Part shown: positions 1 through 8,914 of the stretch, piece after piece
How the letters are laid out: every line of letters starts with the position of its first letter
Numbering within the stretch: the first letter of the stretch is position 1
Assembly: GCF_018614775.1 (NCBI RefSeq)
Contig: NZ_JAGGOF010000001.1
Coordinates: 1-64,000, forward strand
Direction of reading: 5' to 3'
Length of the DNA stretch: 64,000 bases
DNA from: Pseudomonas fluorescens
GTDB lineage: Bacteria; Pseudomonadota; Gammaproteobacteria; Pseudomonadales; Pseudomonadaceae
The notes under the pieces: generated by a model
What the model saw: only the letters and a program-made list of their open reading frames with translations
The model's database searches: none
Told to the model about the DNA's origin: nothing
Position numbers and translations under genes: made by a program

Positions 1-69
1 TCTGGAATTTGCCGTCAACACTTAATTTCAGCTTTCTCATCAATAAGCCAAGTGCAACCAGAAAACCTT

Positions 70-107
70 CCTTTAAAGCCCCTTCTATATAGAGAAGGCT
101 TTAAAGG
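70..107. repeat. Inverted repeat at the 3' end of the CoA-transferase gene
   Basis: CCTTTAAAGCC at 70-80 is repeated in inverted orientation as GGCTTTAAAGG at 97-107, and the inner bases CCTTCT/AGAGAAGG extend the stem, so nearly the whole element can fold. The TAA stop of the minus-strand CoA-transferase gene (103-101) lies inside the stem. On the minus strand the hairpin is followed by a short T run (AAGGTTTTC), so it may act as a terminator. Bases 1-69 are fairly AT-rich and hold nothing I recognise. Confidence 0.55.
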
Positions 108-1321
108 ACCCCTGCGTCCCGGAGGACCGCCACCGCTGCCGCATCCAGCCCCAGCACCTGCTGTAGCACCTCAAAGGTGTGCTCCCCTAATAAAGGAGGC
201 GCACGGCGATATTCGACCGGCGTCTTGGACAAACGAATCGGGCTAGCCACCTGCGGCACGTTTCCGGCCAGCGCGTGGGGCAATTCCATCGCCAGCCCAC
301 GAGCCCGCACCTGCGGGTCAGCAAACACCTGAGCAAGATCATTGATCGGCCCACATGGCACGCCCGCCTGCTCCAGCAGGGTGACCCACTGCGCCGTGGT
401 CTTGAACACCGTCGCCTGGCGAATCAAGGGAATCAGCGCCGCTCGATTCGCCACCCTCATCTTGTTTGTGGCGAACCGTGGATCGTCAGCCCATTGAGGT
501 TGCCCGGCGACTTCGGCGAATTTACGAAACTGTCCGTCATTACCTACGGTAAGGATGAAGTCGCCGTCAGCCGTAGGAAAATCCTGATAAGGCACGATAT
601 TCGGATGAGCATTGCCCAAGCGCTTCGGCGCTTCACCCGTGGTCAGGTAGTTCATCGCCTGGTTGGCAAGACAGGCCACCTGGACATCAAGCAATGCCAT
701 ATCAATGTGCTGCCCGCCGCCCGCATGATCGCGATGGGCCAATGCTGCCAAAATGGCTGCGGTCGAATACAACCCCGTAAGGATATCCGTCAGCGCGACC
801 CCGACTTTCACCGGCCCCGCCCCCTCATCGCCTTCGGGTCGCCCTGTAAGGCTCATCAGGCCACCGAGCCCTTGGATCATGAAGTCATACCCGGCACGCT
901 TGGCATAAGGACCGGTCTGGCCAAATCCGGTAATCGAGCAGTAGATCAACCGTGGGTTGATCGCCTTCAGCGATTCGTAGTCCAGGCCATAGGCCGCCAG
1001 CCCACCCACCTTGAAGTTCTCAATCAGGATGTCGGACTTGGCCGCCAGATCTCGTACCAATCGCTGTCCTTCCGGACGCGTAAAGTCGATGGTTACCGAC
1101 TGCTTGTTACGGTTGGCAGAGAGGTAATAAGCCGCCTCGGTCGTATTCTCGCCATAGGCATCCTTCAGGAAAGGCGGCCCCCAGGCGCGCGTGTCGTCAC
1201 CGTTACCGGGACGCTCGACCTTGATGACATCCGCCCCCAGGTCAGCCAGGATCTGCCCGGCCCATGGCCCGGCCAATACTCTCGATAAGTCCAGTACCCG
1301 CAGATGCGACAGCGCGCCCAT
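101..1321 (-). CDS. gcdG: CaiB/BaiF family III CoA-transferase, probable succinyl-CoA:glutarate CoA-transferase
   Basis: A 406-residue family III CoA-transferase, taken to activate glutarate to glutaryl-CoA using succinyl-CoA. The N-terminus (VLDLSRVLAGPWAGQ, then LGADVIKVERP) is typical of the family, and Asp146 in AGYDFMIQG aligns with the catalytic aspartate that forms the acyl-CoA anhydride. The ATG at 1321 was chosen over an upstream in-frame start at 1366 because the family motif begins immediately after it and the upstream start lies inside gcdH. It begins 13 bases after the gcdH stop, so the two are surely co-transcribed. The glutarate assignment rests on this linkage and on the same gene pair in other Pseudomonas (gcdH-gcdG); the family alone would not fix the substrate. 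Confidence 0.88.
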   Translation of the reverse strand: MGALSHLRVLDLSRVLAGPWAGQILADLGADVIKVERPGNGDDTRAWGPPFLKDAYGENTTEAAYYLSANRNKQSVTIDFTRPEGQRLVRDLAAKSDILIENFKVGGLAAYGLDYESLKAINPRLIYCSITGFGQTGPYAKRAGYDFMIQGLGGLMSLTGRPEGDEGAGPVKVGVALTDILTGLYSTAAILAALAHRDHAGGGQHIDMALLDVQVACLANQAMNYLTTGEAPKRLGNAHPNIVPYQDFPTADGDFILTVGNDGQFRKFAEVAGQPQWADDPRFATNKMRVANRAALIPLIRQATVFKTTAQWVTLLEQAGVPCGPINDLAQVFADPQVRARGLAMELPHALAGNVPQVASPIRLSKTPVEYRRAPPLLGEHTFEVLQQVLGLDAAAVAVLRDAGVL

Positions 1322-1334
1322 GACCGCTCCCCTA

Positions 1335-2516
1335 TTAATAGAACGCCTGGATACCGGTTTGCGCACGCCCCAGGATCAACGCATGGACGTCATGCGTACC
1401 TTCGTAGGTGTTCACCACTTCCAGGTTCACGAGATGGCGAGCGATGCCAAACTCATCGGAGATACCGTTACCACCCAACATGTCCCGCGCCATGCGAGCG
1501 ATGTCCAGGGATTTGCCGCAAGAGTTACGCTTCATGATCGATGTGATCTCGACCGCCGCCGTGCCCTCATCTTTCATACGACCCAGACGCAGGCAACCCT
1601 GCAGGGCGAGCGTGATTTCCGTCTGCATGTCAGCCAGTTTTTTCTGGATCAGCTGATTGGCAGCCAGAGGGCGACCGAACTGCTGCCGATCCAGCGTGTA
1701 TTGGCGAGCGGTGTGCCAGCAGAATTCGGCCGCGCCCAGCGCTCCCCAGGCTATGCCGTAGCGCGCCGAGTTTAAGCAGGTGAACGGTCCTTTCAAGCCA
1801 CGCACATCCGGAAAGATGTTTTCTTCAGGAACAAACACGTTATCCATGACGATCTCGCCGGTAATCGACGCACGCAACCCAACCTTGCCATGGATGGCCG
1901 GCGCACTCAGGCCCTTCCAGCCCTTCTCGAGAACGAAGCCACGGATATCACCCGCGTCGTCCTTTCCCCAGACCACAAACACGTCAGCGATGGGACTGTT
2001 AGTGATCCACATCTTGCTGCCCGTCAGGCTGTAGCCGCCTTCGACTTTGCGTGCACGAGTAATCATGGCGCCCGGGTCGGAACCATGGTTCGGCTCGGTC
2101 AGGCCAAAGCAGCCAATCCACTCGCCAGACGCCAGCTTCGGCAGATACTTCTGCTTTTGCGCCTCGGTACCGAATTCGTTGATCGGCACCATGACCAGTG
2201 AGGATTGAACGCTCATCATCGAGCGATAACCGGAATCGACGCGCTCCACTTCACGGGCGATCAGGCCATAGCTGACATAATTGAGCCCGCTGCCACCGTA
2301 CTGCTCGGGAATGGTTGCACCGAGAAGGCCGACTTCACCCATCTCGCGGAAAATCGCCGGGTCGGTCTTTTCATGACGGAACGCCTCCAACACCCGCGAC
2401 GCGAGTTTCTGCTGGGCAAACTGCTCGGCAGTGTCGCGGATCATGCGTTCTTCTTCGGTCAGTTGCTGGTCCAGCAACAATGGATCGATCCAGTTGAAGC
2501 TCGCTTTACCGGCCAT
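1335..2516 (-). CDS. gcdH: Glutaryl-CoA dehydrogenase
   Basis: A 393-residue acyl-CoA dehydrogenase that oxidises and decarboxylates glutaryl-CoA to crotonyl-CoA with FAD, in lysine, hydroxylysine, tryptophan and glutarate breakdown. Visible landmarks are the N-terminal helix with [20 protein letters not shown], the FAD-binding [13 protein letters not shown] segment near residue 137, [14 protein letters not shown], and the C-terminal [17 protein letters not shown], in which Glu372 fits the catalytic base. Length is normal for GcdH. GGAG lies a few bases before the ATG. It is first in a two-gene operon with the CoA-transferase and is divergent from the LysR gene at 2675. Confidence 0.95.
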   Translation of the reverse strand: MAGKASFNWIDPLLLDQQLTEEERMIRDTAEQFAQQKLASRVLEAFRHEKTDPAIFREMGEVGLLGATIPEQYGGSGLNYVSYGLIAREVERVDSGYRSMMSVQSSLVMVPINEFGTEAQKQKYLPKLASGEWIGCFGLTEPNHGSDPGAMITRARKVEGGYSLTGSKMWITNSPIADVFVVWGKDDAGDIRGFVLEKGWKGLSAPAIHGKVGLRASITGEIVMDNVFVPEENIFPDVRGLKGPFTCLNSARYGIAWGALGAAEFCWHTARQYTLDRQQFGRPLAANQLIQKKLADMQTEITLALQGCLRLGRMKDEGTAAVEITSIMKRNSCGKSLDIARMARDMLGGNGISDEFGIARHLVNLEVVNTYEGTHDVHALILGRAQTGIQAFY

Positions 2517-2674
2517 GAAAGACTCCTCGCCAATTAAATTAAAAAATCGTGGATTGATCCTAGGCGCGCTTTCCTACAAGGGCAAACGAGGATTACGCAC
2601 GATCCTGTGCTAATTTCTCACTCCGAAAGCTCCCAAAACCCTGTTTCTAACAGTGACGAGTGAGGTAGTCGTAC
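2517..2674. promoter_or_regulatory. Divergent promoter region between gcdH and gcdR
   Basis: A 158-base intergenic stretch that must hold both promoters and, from the behaviour of LysR regulators, the operator for GcdR. It is AT-richer than its flanks (AATTAAATTAAAAAATC at about 2532-2548). I do not see an unambiguous T-N11-A palindrome by eye, so no operator is marked. Confidence 0.5.
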
Positions 2675-3574
2675 ATGCGTCGCAGGATTCCCAGCACCGC
2701 CGCCTTGGTCAGCTTCGAGGCTGCGGCACGCCATGAGAGCTTTACCAAGGCCGCACAGGAGCTTTCACTCACGCAAGGCGCTATCTGCCGGCAGATCGCC
2801 GGTCTGGAGGATTTCCTTGGTGTGGAGCTTTTCCGACGTTCCCGTCGCGGGGTCAAACTGACCGAGGCAGGTCTTTCCTACAGCCGCCGGGTAGCCACCC
2901 AGCTGGATGCCGTCGAGCGAGATACGCTTTCGGTGATGGGACACACCGGCGCAAACGTGATCGAGCTGGCCGTGGTTCCGACATTCGGCACCCAATGGCT
3001 ATTACCCCGCCTCAAGGATTTCCAGCAGCAACACCCGGACGTCACCGTCAACCTGACCAACCGCACGCGCCCCTTTCTGTTTGCGGACACGGAGTTCGAT
3101 GCCGCCGTTTATTTCGGGGATGCGGACTGGTCCGGAACCGAATCCCACAAGCTGATGGGCGAAAATCCGATGCCGGTATGCAGCCCTGAATTACTGGGCA
3201 ATCAGAATAGCCTGCCGCCGGAAGCGATTGCCGAGCTGCCCCTGCTTCAACAAACCACTCGTCCTTATGCATGGCGTCAGTGGTTCAACGCGCAAAACCT
3301 GAACATTGCCCGTGACCTGACAGGCCCGCGTTATGAACTATTCTCCATGCTGGCCCAGGCGGCCATGCACGACATGGGGATCGCCTTGATTCCACCGTTC
3401 TTGATCCAACGCGAGCTGGCGGAGAAGCGACTTGTCATTGCTAACCAGAATGCACTGTCGAGCCTCAAAGCCTACTACCTGATGATTCCTGAACGAAAGA
3501 TTGAATCCGCCTCTCTTCGGGCGTTCCGTGACTGGCTGGTGTACCAAGCGAGGGACTATGACCTTGATAAGTAG
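2675..3574 (+). CDS. gcdR: LysR-family regulator of the glutarate genes
   Basis: A 299-residue LysR-type regulator. The N-terminal winged helix-turn-helix covers roughly residues 8-65 (FEAAARHESFTKAAQELSLTQGAICRQIAGLE), followed by an effector-binding domain of the GcvA-like subgroup (TFGTQWLLPRL, then AVYFGDADWSG). It faces gcdH across 158 bases, the usual arrangement of a LysR gene with its target operon. In P. putida and P. aeruginosa the equivalent gene controls gcdHG in response to glutarate; this is assumed here from position and similarity. Confidence 0.85.
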   Translation: MRRRIPSTAALVSFEAAARHESFTKAAQELSLTQGAICRQIAGLEDFLGVELFRRSRRGVKLTEAGLSYSRRVATQLDAVERDTLSVMGHTGANVIELAVVPTFGTQWLLPRLKDFQQQHPDVTVNLTNRTRPFLFADTEFDAAVYFGDADWSGTESHKLMGENPMPVCSPELLGNQNSLPPEAIAELPLLQQTTRPYAWRQWFNAQNLNIARDLTGPRYELFSMLAQAAMHDMGIALIPPFLIQRELAEKRLVIANQNALSSLKAYYLMIPERKIESASLRAFRDWLVYQARDYDLDK

Positions 3575-4005
3575 ACAGAACCCATTACCCGACTCCGGTA
3601 GTAAGCTAATAAAAGGCGCTACAGATATAAGTTTATGTCGCTTTTAGTCAATCTGTAATAAATCAGTACGATAGTCTCGAAAGCGTTTAAATACGTGGCT
3701 TTGAGCCATATCGCTTCATCCATCAACGGTTATTCACCTAATCCATGGATAAATCCATGCGGAAGCGCTTGAAGCGCTTTAAATCAAGGCGTTGACAGGT
3801 ATTTACCTAGGGGCTTGCGACATTCGGTCACAGGGTGACTTGTAGTTAATTTTCCGTCACACGTCATAATCCCTTGAAGGCCTGAATTTTCGCCTGCAAA
3901 ATGCCGCGCCCCGCCTGATCAGGTGGGGTCGTGCTGATCCGCCGCCCCAGCCGCACCATCCGAAGTGCATGGGTTTACTCAATAAGATCACGCAGGAGAT
4001 TTGAC
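3575..4005. other. Intergenic region before the pnt operon
   Basis: About 430 bases without a convincing ORF. It holds a weak hairpin near 3609-3647 (TAAAAGGCG against CGCTTTTA) that could end gcdR, an AAGCGCTTGAAGCGCTTT repeat near 3770, and a short dyad GTCACAGGGTGAC near 3828-3840. The pntAA promoter must lie here, but I cannot point to its -35/-10 with confidence. AGGAGA at 3994-3999 is the pntAA ribosome binding site. Confidence 0.45.
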
Positions 4006-5127
4006 GTGCACATTGGTGTTCCTCTCGAAACCCAAACGGGTGAAACACGGGTTGCTGCTACCCCGGAAACCATCAAGAAGCTGATCGGCCAAGGTCACAA
4101 GGTCACTGTTCAGAGCGGCGCAGGCACCAAGGCCAGCGTTATCGACAGTGCCTATGAGGCAGCGGGCGCCGCTATTGGCAGCGCCAATGACGCGTTCGGC
4201 GCTGAACTGATTCTCAAGGTCGTCGCCCCCAGCGACAGCGAACTGACGTTGATCAAGAGCGGCACCGTCCTGGTGGGCATGCTCAATCCATTCAATAACG
4301 AAACCATCGCCAAGCTGGCCGAGCGTGGCATTACCGCATTCGCCCTTGAGGCCGCGCCACGCACCTCCCGTGCCCAGAGCCTGGATGTGCTGTCGTCTCA
4401 AGCAAACATCGCCGGTTATAAAGCCGTGCTGCTGGCCGCCCACTATTACCCACGCTTCATGCCGATGCTGATGACCGCGGCGGGCACCGTGAAAGCGGCG
4501 CGCGTGCTGATTCTCGGTGCCGGGGTGGCCGGGTTGCAGGCGATCGCCACGGCTAAACGCCTGGGTGCAGTGATCGAGGCTTCGGATGTGCGTCCGGCGG
4601 TGAAGGAACAGATCGAATCCCTCGGCGCCAAGTTCGTCGACGTGCCTTATGAAACCGATGAAGAACGCGAATGCGCCGTCGGTGTCGGCGGCTACGCCCG
4701 GCCCATGCCTGCCAGTTGGATGCAACGCCAGGCCCAAGCGGTGCACGAGCGCGCCAAGCAGGCTGACATCGTCATCACCACCGCGTTGATCCCCGGTCGC
4801 AAGGCGCCAACCCTGCTGAGCGCCGAAACCGTCGCGCAGATGAAGCCGGGTTCAGTGGTCATCGACCTCGCCGCAGCCCAGGGCGGCAACTGCCCGCTGA
4901 CCGTGGCGGATCAAGTCGTGGTCGAGAACGGCGTGACCATCGTCGGCCCGACCAACCTGGCCGGTGAAGTGGCCGCCGACGCTTCGGCGCTGTACGCCCG
5001 TAACCTGCTGGACTTCCTGAAGCTGGTCTTCACCAAGGAAGGTCAGTTCGACGTGAACCTGGAAGACGACATCGTCGCCGCGTGCCTGATGTGCCGCGAC
5101 GGCCAGGTCATCCGTAAAAACGCCTAA
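4006..5127 (+). CDS. pntAA: NAD(P) transhydrogenase subunit alpha, part 1 (NAD(H)-binding)
   Basis: A 373-residue soluble domain I of the proton-translocating transhydrogenase, which binds NAD(H) and passes hydride to NADP+ bound on PntB. It starts with HIGVPLETQTGETRVAATP and has the Rossmann motif GAGVAG at residues 171-176 followed by EASDVRPAVKEQIESLGAKF. The GTG at 4006 was chosen because AGGAGA lies seven bases upstream and the family N-terminus begins there; an upstream in-frame ATG at 3931 would add 25 unrelated residues. The alpha subunit is split into two genes, as in other Pseudomonas, whereas E. coli PntA is one chain. Confidence 0.95.
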   Translation: MHIGVPLETQTGETRVAATPETIKKLIGQGHKVTVQSGAGTKASVIDSAYEAAGAAIGSANDAFGAELILKVVAPSDSELTLIKSGTVLVGMLNPFNNETIAKLAERGITAFALEAAPRTSRAQSLDVLSSQANIAGYKAVLLAAHYYPRFMPMLMTAAGTVKAARVLILGAGVAGLQAIATAKRLGAVIEASDVRPAVKEQIESLGAKFVDVPYETDEERECAVGVGGYARPMPASWMQRQAQAVHERAKQADIVITTALIPGRKAPTLLSAETVAQMKPGSVVIDLAAAQGGNCPLTVADQVVVENGVTIVGPTNLAGEVAADASALYARNLLDFLKLVFTKEGQFDVNLEDDIVAACLMCRDGQVIRKNA

Positions 5128-5142
5128 GCAGGGATTCAGACA

Positions 5143-5466
5143 ATGGAAGAGCTCATCTCCCCCGGTATCTACAACCTGATCATCTTCGTGCTGGCGATTT
5201 ATGTCGGTTACCACGTGGTCTGGAACGTGACACCCGCATTGCACACACCGTTGATGGCAGTCACTAACGCCATTTCGGCGATCGTGATCGTCGGCGCGAT
5301 GCTCGCCGCCGCGCTGACCGTGACCCCTCTGGGCAAGACCATGGGCACCCTCGCCGTGGCCTTGGCCGCGGTGAACGTATTCGGTGGCTTCCTGGTGACG
5401 CGCCGCATGCTTGAGATGTTCAAGAAAAAAGCCCCGAAAGCCGTAAAAGAAGAGGCGCCCAAGTAA
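5143..5466 (+). CDS. pntAB: NAD(P) transhydrogenase subunit alpha, part 2 (membrane)
   Basis: A 107-residue membrane protein that corresponds to the C-terminal transmembrane part of E. coli PntA. Hydrophobic segments lie at about residues 8-27, 36-57 and 63-83, then a basic tail rich in Lys and Pro. It starts 15 bases after pntAA, and its TAA stop overlaps the pntB ATG by one base (TAATG), which points to coupled translation. With PntB it forms the proton channel. Confidence 0.93.
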   Translation: MEELISPGIYNLIIFVLAIYVGYHVVWNVTPALHTPLMAVTNAISAIVIVGAMLAAALTVTPLGKTMGTLAVALAAVNVFGGFLVTRRMLEMFKKKAPKAVKEEAPK

Positions 5467-6902
5467 TGAGCATGAACCTGGTAACGACGCTCTACCTGAT
5501 CGCGTCGATCTGTTTCATTCAGGCCCTCAAAGGTCTGTCGCACCCGACCACGTCCCGCCGCGGCAACCTGTTCGGCATGCTCGGCATGGCGCTGGCGGTG
5601 CTCACCACCGTGGGTCTTATCTATAAGCTGGGTGCTGAGCTGGCTACCGCCGGCATCGGCTACGTGATCGTCGGCCTGCTGATCGGCGGCACTGCCGGTT
5701 CGATCATGGCCAAACGTGTCGAGATGACCAAGATGCCGGAGCTGGTGGCGTTCATGCACAGCATGATCGGCCTGGCCGCGGTATTCATTGCCATCGCCGC
5801 CGTTGTCGAGCCGCAGTCCCTGGGCATCGTCAAGCAGCTGGGCGATTCGATTCCGGCCGGCAACCGCTTGGAGCTGTTTCTCGGCGCGGCCATCGGTGCA
5901 ATCACCTTCTCCGGTTCGGTGATTGCCTTCGGCAAGTTGTCCGGCAAATACAAGTTCCGCCTTTTTCAGGGCGCACCGGTACAGTTCGGCGGCCAGCACA
6001 AGCTCAATCTGATCCTGGGCCTGGCAACACTGGGCCTGGGCCTGGCCTTCATGTTCACCGGCAACCTGAGCGCGTTCGCTTTGATGCTGGCCCTGGCGTT
6101 CGTGCTCGGCGTGCTGATCATCATCCCCATCGGTGGTGCCGACATGCCGGTGGTGGTGTCGATGCTCAACAGTTACTCGGGCTGGGCGGCGGCCGGTATC
6201 GGCTTCTCGCTGAACAACTCGATGCTGATCATCGCCGGTTCCCTGGTGGGTTCGAGCGGTGCGATCCTCTCGTACATCATGTGCAAGGCCATGAACCGTT
6301 CGTTCTTCAATGTGCTGCTCGGCGGCTTCGGCAACAGCGCGGATGCGGCAGGCCCGGCCGGCTCGAAAGAAGCGCGCCCGGTGAAATCCGGCTCGGCCGA
6401 CGATGCGACGTTCCTGCTGACCAACGCCGACACCGTGATCATCGTGCCGGGCTATGGCCTGGCGGTCGCGCGGGCGCAGCACGCCCTGAAAGAGCTGACC
6501 GAAAAGCTGACCCATCACGGCGTGACCGTGAAGTACGCGATCCACCCGGTGGCCGGTCGCATGCCCGGGCACATGAACGTGCTGCTGGCCGAGGCCGAAG
6601 TGCCGTACGACCAGGTATTCGAGATGGAGGACATCAACTCCGAGTTCGGCCAGGCTGACGTTGTCCTGGTGCTCGGCGCCAACGACGTGGTCAATCCGGC
6701 AGCGAAGAACGATCCGAAATCGCCGATTGCCGGCATGCCGATCCTCGAAGCGTTCAAGGCCAAGACCATCATCGTCAACAAGCGCTCCATGGCCAGCGGC
6801 TACGCCGGCTTGGACAACGAGCTGTTCTACCTGGACAAGACCATGATGGTCTTTGGTGACGCGAAAAAGGTCATCGAAGACATGGTCAAAGCGGTGGAAT
6901 AA
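5466..6902 (+). CDS. pntB: NAD(P) transhydrogenase subunit beta
   Basis: A 478-residue PntB. The first ~290 residues are membrane segments that complete the proton channel, and the last ~180 form the NADP(H)-binding domain III, with VIIVPGYGLAVARAQ at its start, YAIHPVAGRMPGHMNVLLAEA and the NDVVNPAA segment typical of the family. Length is normal. It is the last gene of the pnt operon and is followed within 20 bases by a strong hairpin terminator. Confidence 0.95.
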   Translation: MSMNLVTTLYLIASICFIQALKGLSHPTTSRRGNLFGMLGMALAVLTTVGLIYKLGAELATAGIGYVIVGLLIGGTAGSIMAKRVEMTKMPELVAFMHSMIGLAAVFIAIAAVVEPQSLGIVKQLGDSIPAGNRLELFLGAAIGAITFSGSVIAFGKLSGKYKFRLFQGAPVQFGGQHKLNLILGLATLGLGLAFMFTGNLSAFALMLALAFVLGVLIIIPIGGADMPVVVSMLNSYSGWAAAGIGFSLNNSMLIIAGSLVGSSGAILSYIMCKAMNRSFFNVLLGGFGNSADAAGPAGSKEARPVKSGSADDATFLLTNADTVIIVPGYGLAVARAQHALKELTEKLTHHGVTVKYAIHPVAGRMPGHMNVLLAEAEVPYDQVFEMEDINSEFGQADVVLVLGANDVVNPAAKNDPKSPIAGMPILEAFKAKTIIVNKRSMASGYAGLDNELFYLDKTMMVFGDAKKVIEDMVKAVE

Positions 6903-6920
6903 TCCCTCTGCGCTTCACTC

Positions 6921-6950
6921 AAACGCCCCGGCTCGTCGGGGCGTTTTGAT
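6921..6950 (+). terminator. Rho-independent terminator of the pnt operon
   Basis: AAACGCCCCG and CGGGGCGTTTT pair around a short loop (GCTCGT), giving a GC-rich stem followed by a T-rich tract. It lies about 20 bases after the pntB stop. Its T tract runs into the Anr-type box that begins at 6946. Confidence 0.9.
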
Positions 6951-6959
6951 TTGTATCAA
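6946..6959 (+). promoter_or_regulatory. Perfect Anr/FNR-type box before the CoA-transferase gene
   Basis: TTGAT-TTGT-ATCAA matches the FNR/Anr/Dnr consensus TTGAT-N4-ATCAA at all ten defined positions. TAATGA at 6981-6986 is a good -10. A start near 6993 would place the box centre at about -41, the position of class II FNR-dependent promoters. The next gene starts at 7102. This is read from the sequence and not otherwise supported. Confidence 0.7.
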
Positions 6960-7101
6960 GGCCTGACGTTACCGATCCGGTAATGATGTTTTGCCTGAAC
7001 CCCCCGTAATAGACGCCTTAAATGCGACTTTTGTCGCGGGTCGGGCACGGCGCGAATTCACTAGACTGCGCATCCTTGCTTCCTGTCCGAGAAAACCCAC
7101 T

Positions 7102-8595
7102 ATGTACCGTGATCGCATCCGCCTGCCTTCGTTGTTGAATAAAGTGATGAGCGCCGCCGAAGCCACCTTGTTGATCGAGGACGGCATGACCGTCGGCATG
7201 AGCGGCTTCACCCGAGCGGGAGAAGCAAAAGCGGTACCCCACGCTCTGGCAGAGCGCGCCAAGATCACCCCGCTGAAAATCAGCCTGATGACCGGCGCAA
7301 GCCTGGGTAACGACCTGGACAAGGAGCTCACCGAAGCCGGGGTGCTGGCGCGACGCATGCCCTTCCAAGTCGATAGCACGCTACGCAAGGCGATCAACGC
7401 AGGCGAGGTGATGTTCATCGATCAACATCTCTCGGAAACCGTTGAACAACTGCGCAACGCCCAACTCAAGCTCCCTGATATTGCCGTCATCGAAGCGGTC
7501 GCCATCACAGAGCAAGGCCACATCGTACCAACCACGTCGGTGGGTAACTCCGCCAGCTTCGCCATCTTTGCACGGCAAGTGATCGTCGAAATCAACCTGG
7601 CCCACAACCCGAACCTGGAAGGGTTGCATGACATCTATATCCCGACCTATCGGCCGACCCGCACGCCGATTCCCCTGGTAAAAGTCGACGACCGTATTGG
7701 CAGCACCGCGATCCCGATCCCACCGGAAAAAATCGCCGCCATTGTCATTACCCACCAGGGCGACTCGCCGTCGACCGTTACGCCACCGGACCACGACACC
7801 CAGGCCATCGCCGATCACTTGATCGGGTTCTTCAAGCAGGAAGTCGCCGCTGGGCGCCTGACCAATAAACTCGGTCCGCTGCAGGCCGGTATTGGCAACA
7901 TCGCCAACGCGGTGATGTGTGGGCTGATCGACTCTCCGTTCGAAGCGCTGACCATGTATTCCGAAGTCCTGCAGGACTCGACATTCGATTTGATCGACGC
8001 CGGGAAACTCAGCTTCGCCTCGGGCAGCTCCATCACGCTGTCGAGTCGACGCAATGCCGATGTGTTCGGGAACCTGGACAGGTACAAGGACAAACTGATC
8101 CTGCGCCCACAGGAAATTTCCAATCATCCCGAGGTGGTGCGCCGTCTGGGCATCATTGGCATCAACACCGCGCTGGAGTTCGACCTCTACGGCAACGTCA
8201 ACTCCACCCATGTCTGTGGTACGCGGATGATGAACGGCATCGGCGGCTCGGGAGACTTTGCCCGGAATGCCCACTTGGCCATCTTCGTGACCAAATCGAT
8301 TGCCAAGGGCGGTTCGATTTCCAGCGTCGTACCGATGGTCAGCCACGTGGACCACACCGAACATGATGTCGACATCCTGGTCACCGAAATCGGCCTGGCC
8401 GACCTGCGAGGCTTGGCACCGAGGGAGCGAGCACGCGTGATCATCGATAACTGTGTGCATCCGTCCTACCGCCAGGCGCTGAACGAATACTTTGAGAAAG
8501 CGTGCGCCCTGGGTGGCCATACACCTCACGTCCTGCGTGATGCACTGAGTTGGCACCTGAACCTGGAAGAAACCGGACGGATGTTGGTGGATTGA
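7102..8595 (+). CDS. Acetyl-CoA hydrolase/transferase family protein (probable succinate:acetate CoA-transferase)
   Basis: A 497-residue family I CoA-transferase of the Cat1/AarC type, which moves CoA between acetyl-CoA and succinate or other acids. Features include MTVGMSGFTRAGEAKAVP near the N-terminus, the GIGNIANAVMCGL loop, the MYSEV segment whose Glu fits the catalytic residue, a GTRMMNGIGGSGDFARNA stretch, and the C-terminal signature ADLRGLAPRERARVI. The ATG at 7102 was chosen over one at 6991 because the family N-terminus starts here. It stands alone between pnt and a DUF1127 gene. The upstream Anr-type box suggests higher expression when oxygen is low, when acetate metabolism would matter. 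Confidence 0.85.
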   Translation: MYRDRIRLPSLLNKVMSAAEATLLIEDGMTVGMSGFTRAGEAKAVPHALAERAKITPLKISLMTGASLGNDLDKELTEAGVLARRMPFQVDSTLRKAINAGEVMFIDQHLSETVEQLRNAQLKLPDIAVIEAVAITEQGHIVPTTSVGNSASFAIFARQVIVEINLAHNPNLEGLHDIYIPTYRPTRTPIPLVKVDDRIGSTAIPIPPEKIAAIVITHQGDSPSTVTPPDHDTQAIADHLIGFFKQEVAAGRLTNKLGPLQAGIGNIANAVMCGLIDSPFEALTMYSEVLQDSTFDLIDAGKLSFASGSSITLSSRRNADVFGNLDRYKDKLILRPQEISNHPEVVRRLGIIGINTALEFDLYGNVNSTHVCGTRMMNGIGGSGDFARNAHLAIFVTKSIAKGGSISSVVPMVSHVDHTEHDVDILVTEIGLADLRGLAPRERARVIIDNCVHPSYRQALNEYFEKACALGGHTPHVLRDALSWHLNLEETGRMLVD

Positions 8596-8914
8596 CACGG
8601 CCCGGGTCATTGCGATGATAAATACACTTTTGATTGTGGGCGACTGCTTAATACCAAGTCGATAAAAACTGTACTGCTGTACCGGTGTTTTCTTACAGTC
8701 TTTTCCCACAAATCAGCTCGAATAGACAAAAAACGCACCAATGCGGAGCGTACAGGTACAGTTGCTTCAATATCGACCAGTACACTGCTGTTTAACAGTT
8801 AACTGGTCTCTCACATTACAGGTGAACTGTATCTAGAGAGACTGGCCAAACGAGAGGATCATGGGCACCAGTCAAACCACTACCTAATCCCGCCACAAGC
8901 GGAAGGATGTCACC
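8596..8914. promoter_or_regulatory. Intergenic region with clustered TACAGT/CCAGTAC repeats before the DUF1127 gene
   Basis: About 320 bases without a gene. From 8668 on it holds a cluster of related short motifs on both strands: ACTGTACT at 8668-8675, CTGTACCGGT at 8677-8686, the direct repeat GTACAGGTACAGT at 8750-8762, CCAGTACACTG at 8777-8787 with TTAACTGG at 8799-8806, and GAACTGTATC near 8824-8833. A GTCTCTC/GAGAGAC dyad spans about 8808-8843. Such clusters suggest several binding sites for one regulator, possibly a MocR/GntR-type protein, which often sits beside DUF1127 genes in Pseudomonas but is absent here. Confidence 0.45.

Noticed and set aside
5208-6572. Long ORF (454 codons) on the minus strand over pntAB and pntB
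   Set aside because: Rich in His, Gln and Arg with no recognisable domain, as expected of the antisense of GC-rich coding DNA; the plus-strand genes are certain.
5466-6902. Split alpha subunit of transhydrogenase as a frameshifted pntA
   Set aside because: The pntAA/pntAB split is normal in Pseudomonas; each gene has its own start and ribosome binding site.
7381-8709. 442-codon minus-strand ORF opposite the acetyl-CoA transferase
   Set aside because: Shadow frame; the opposite strand has complete family signatures.
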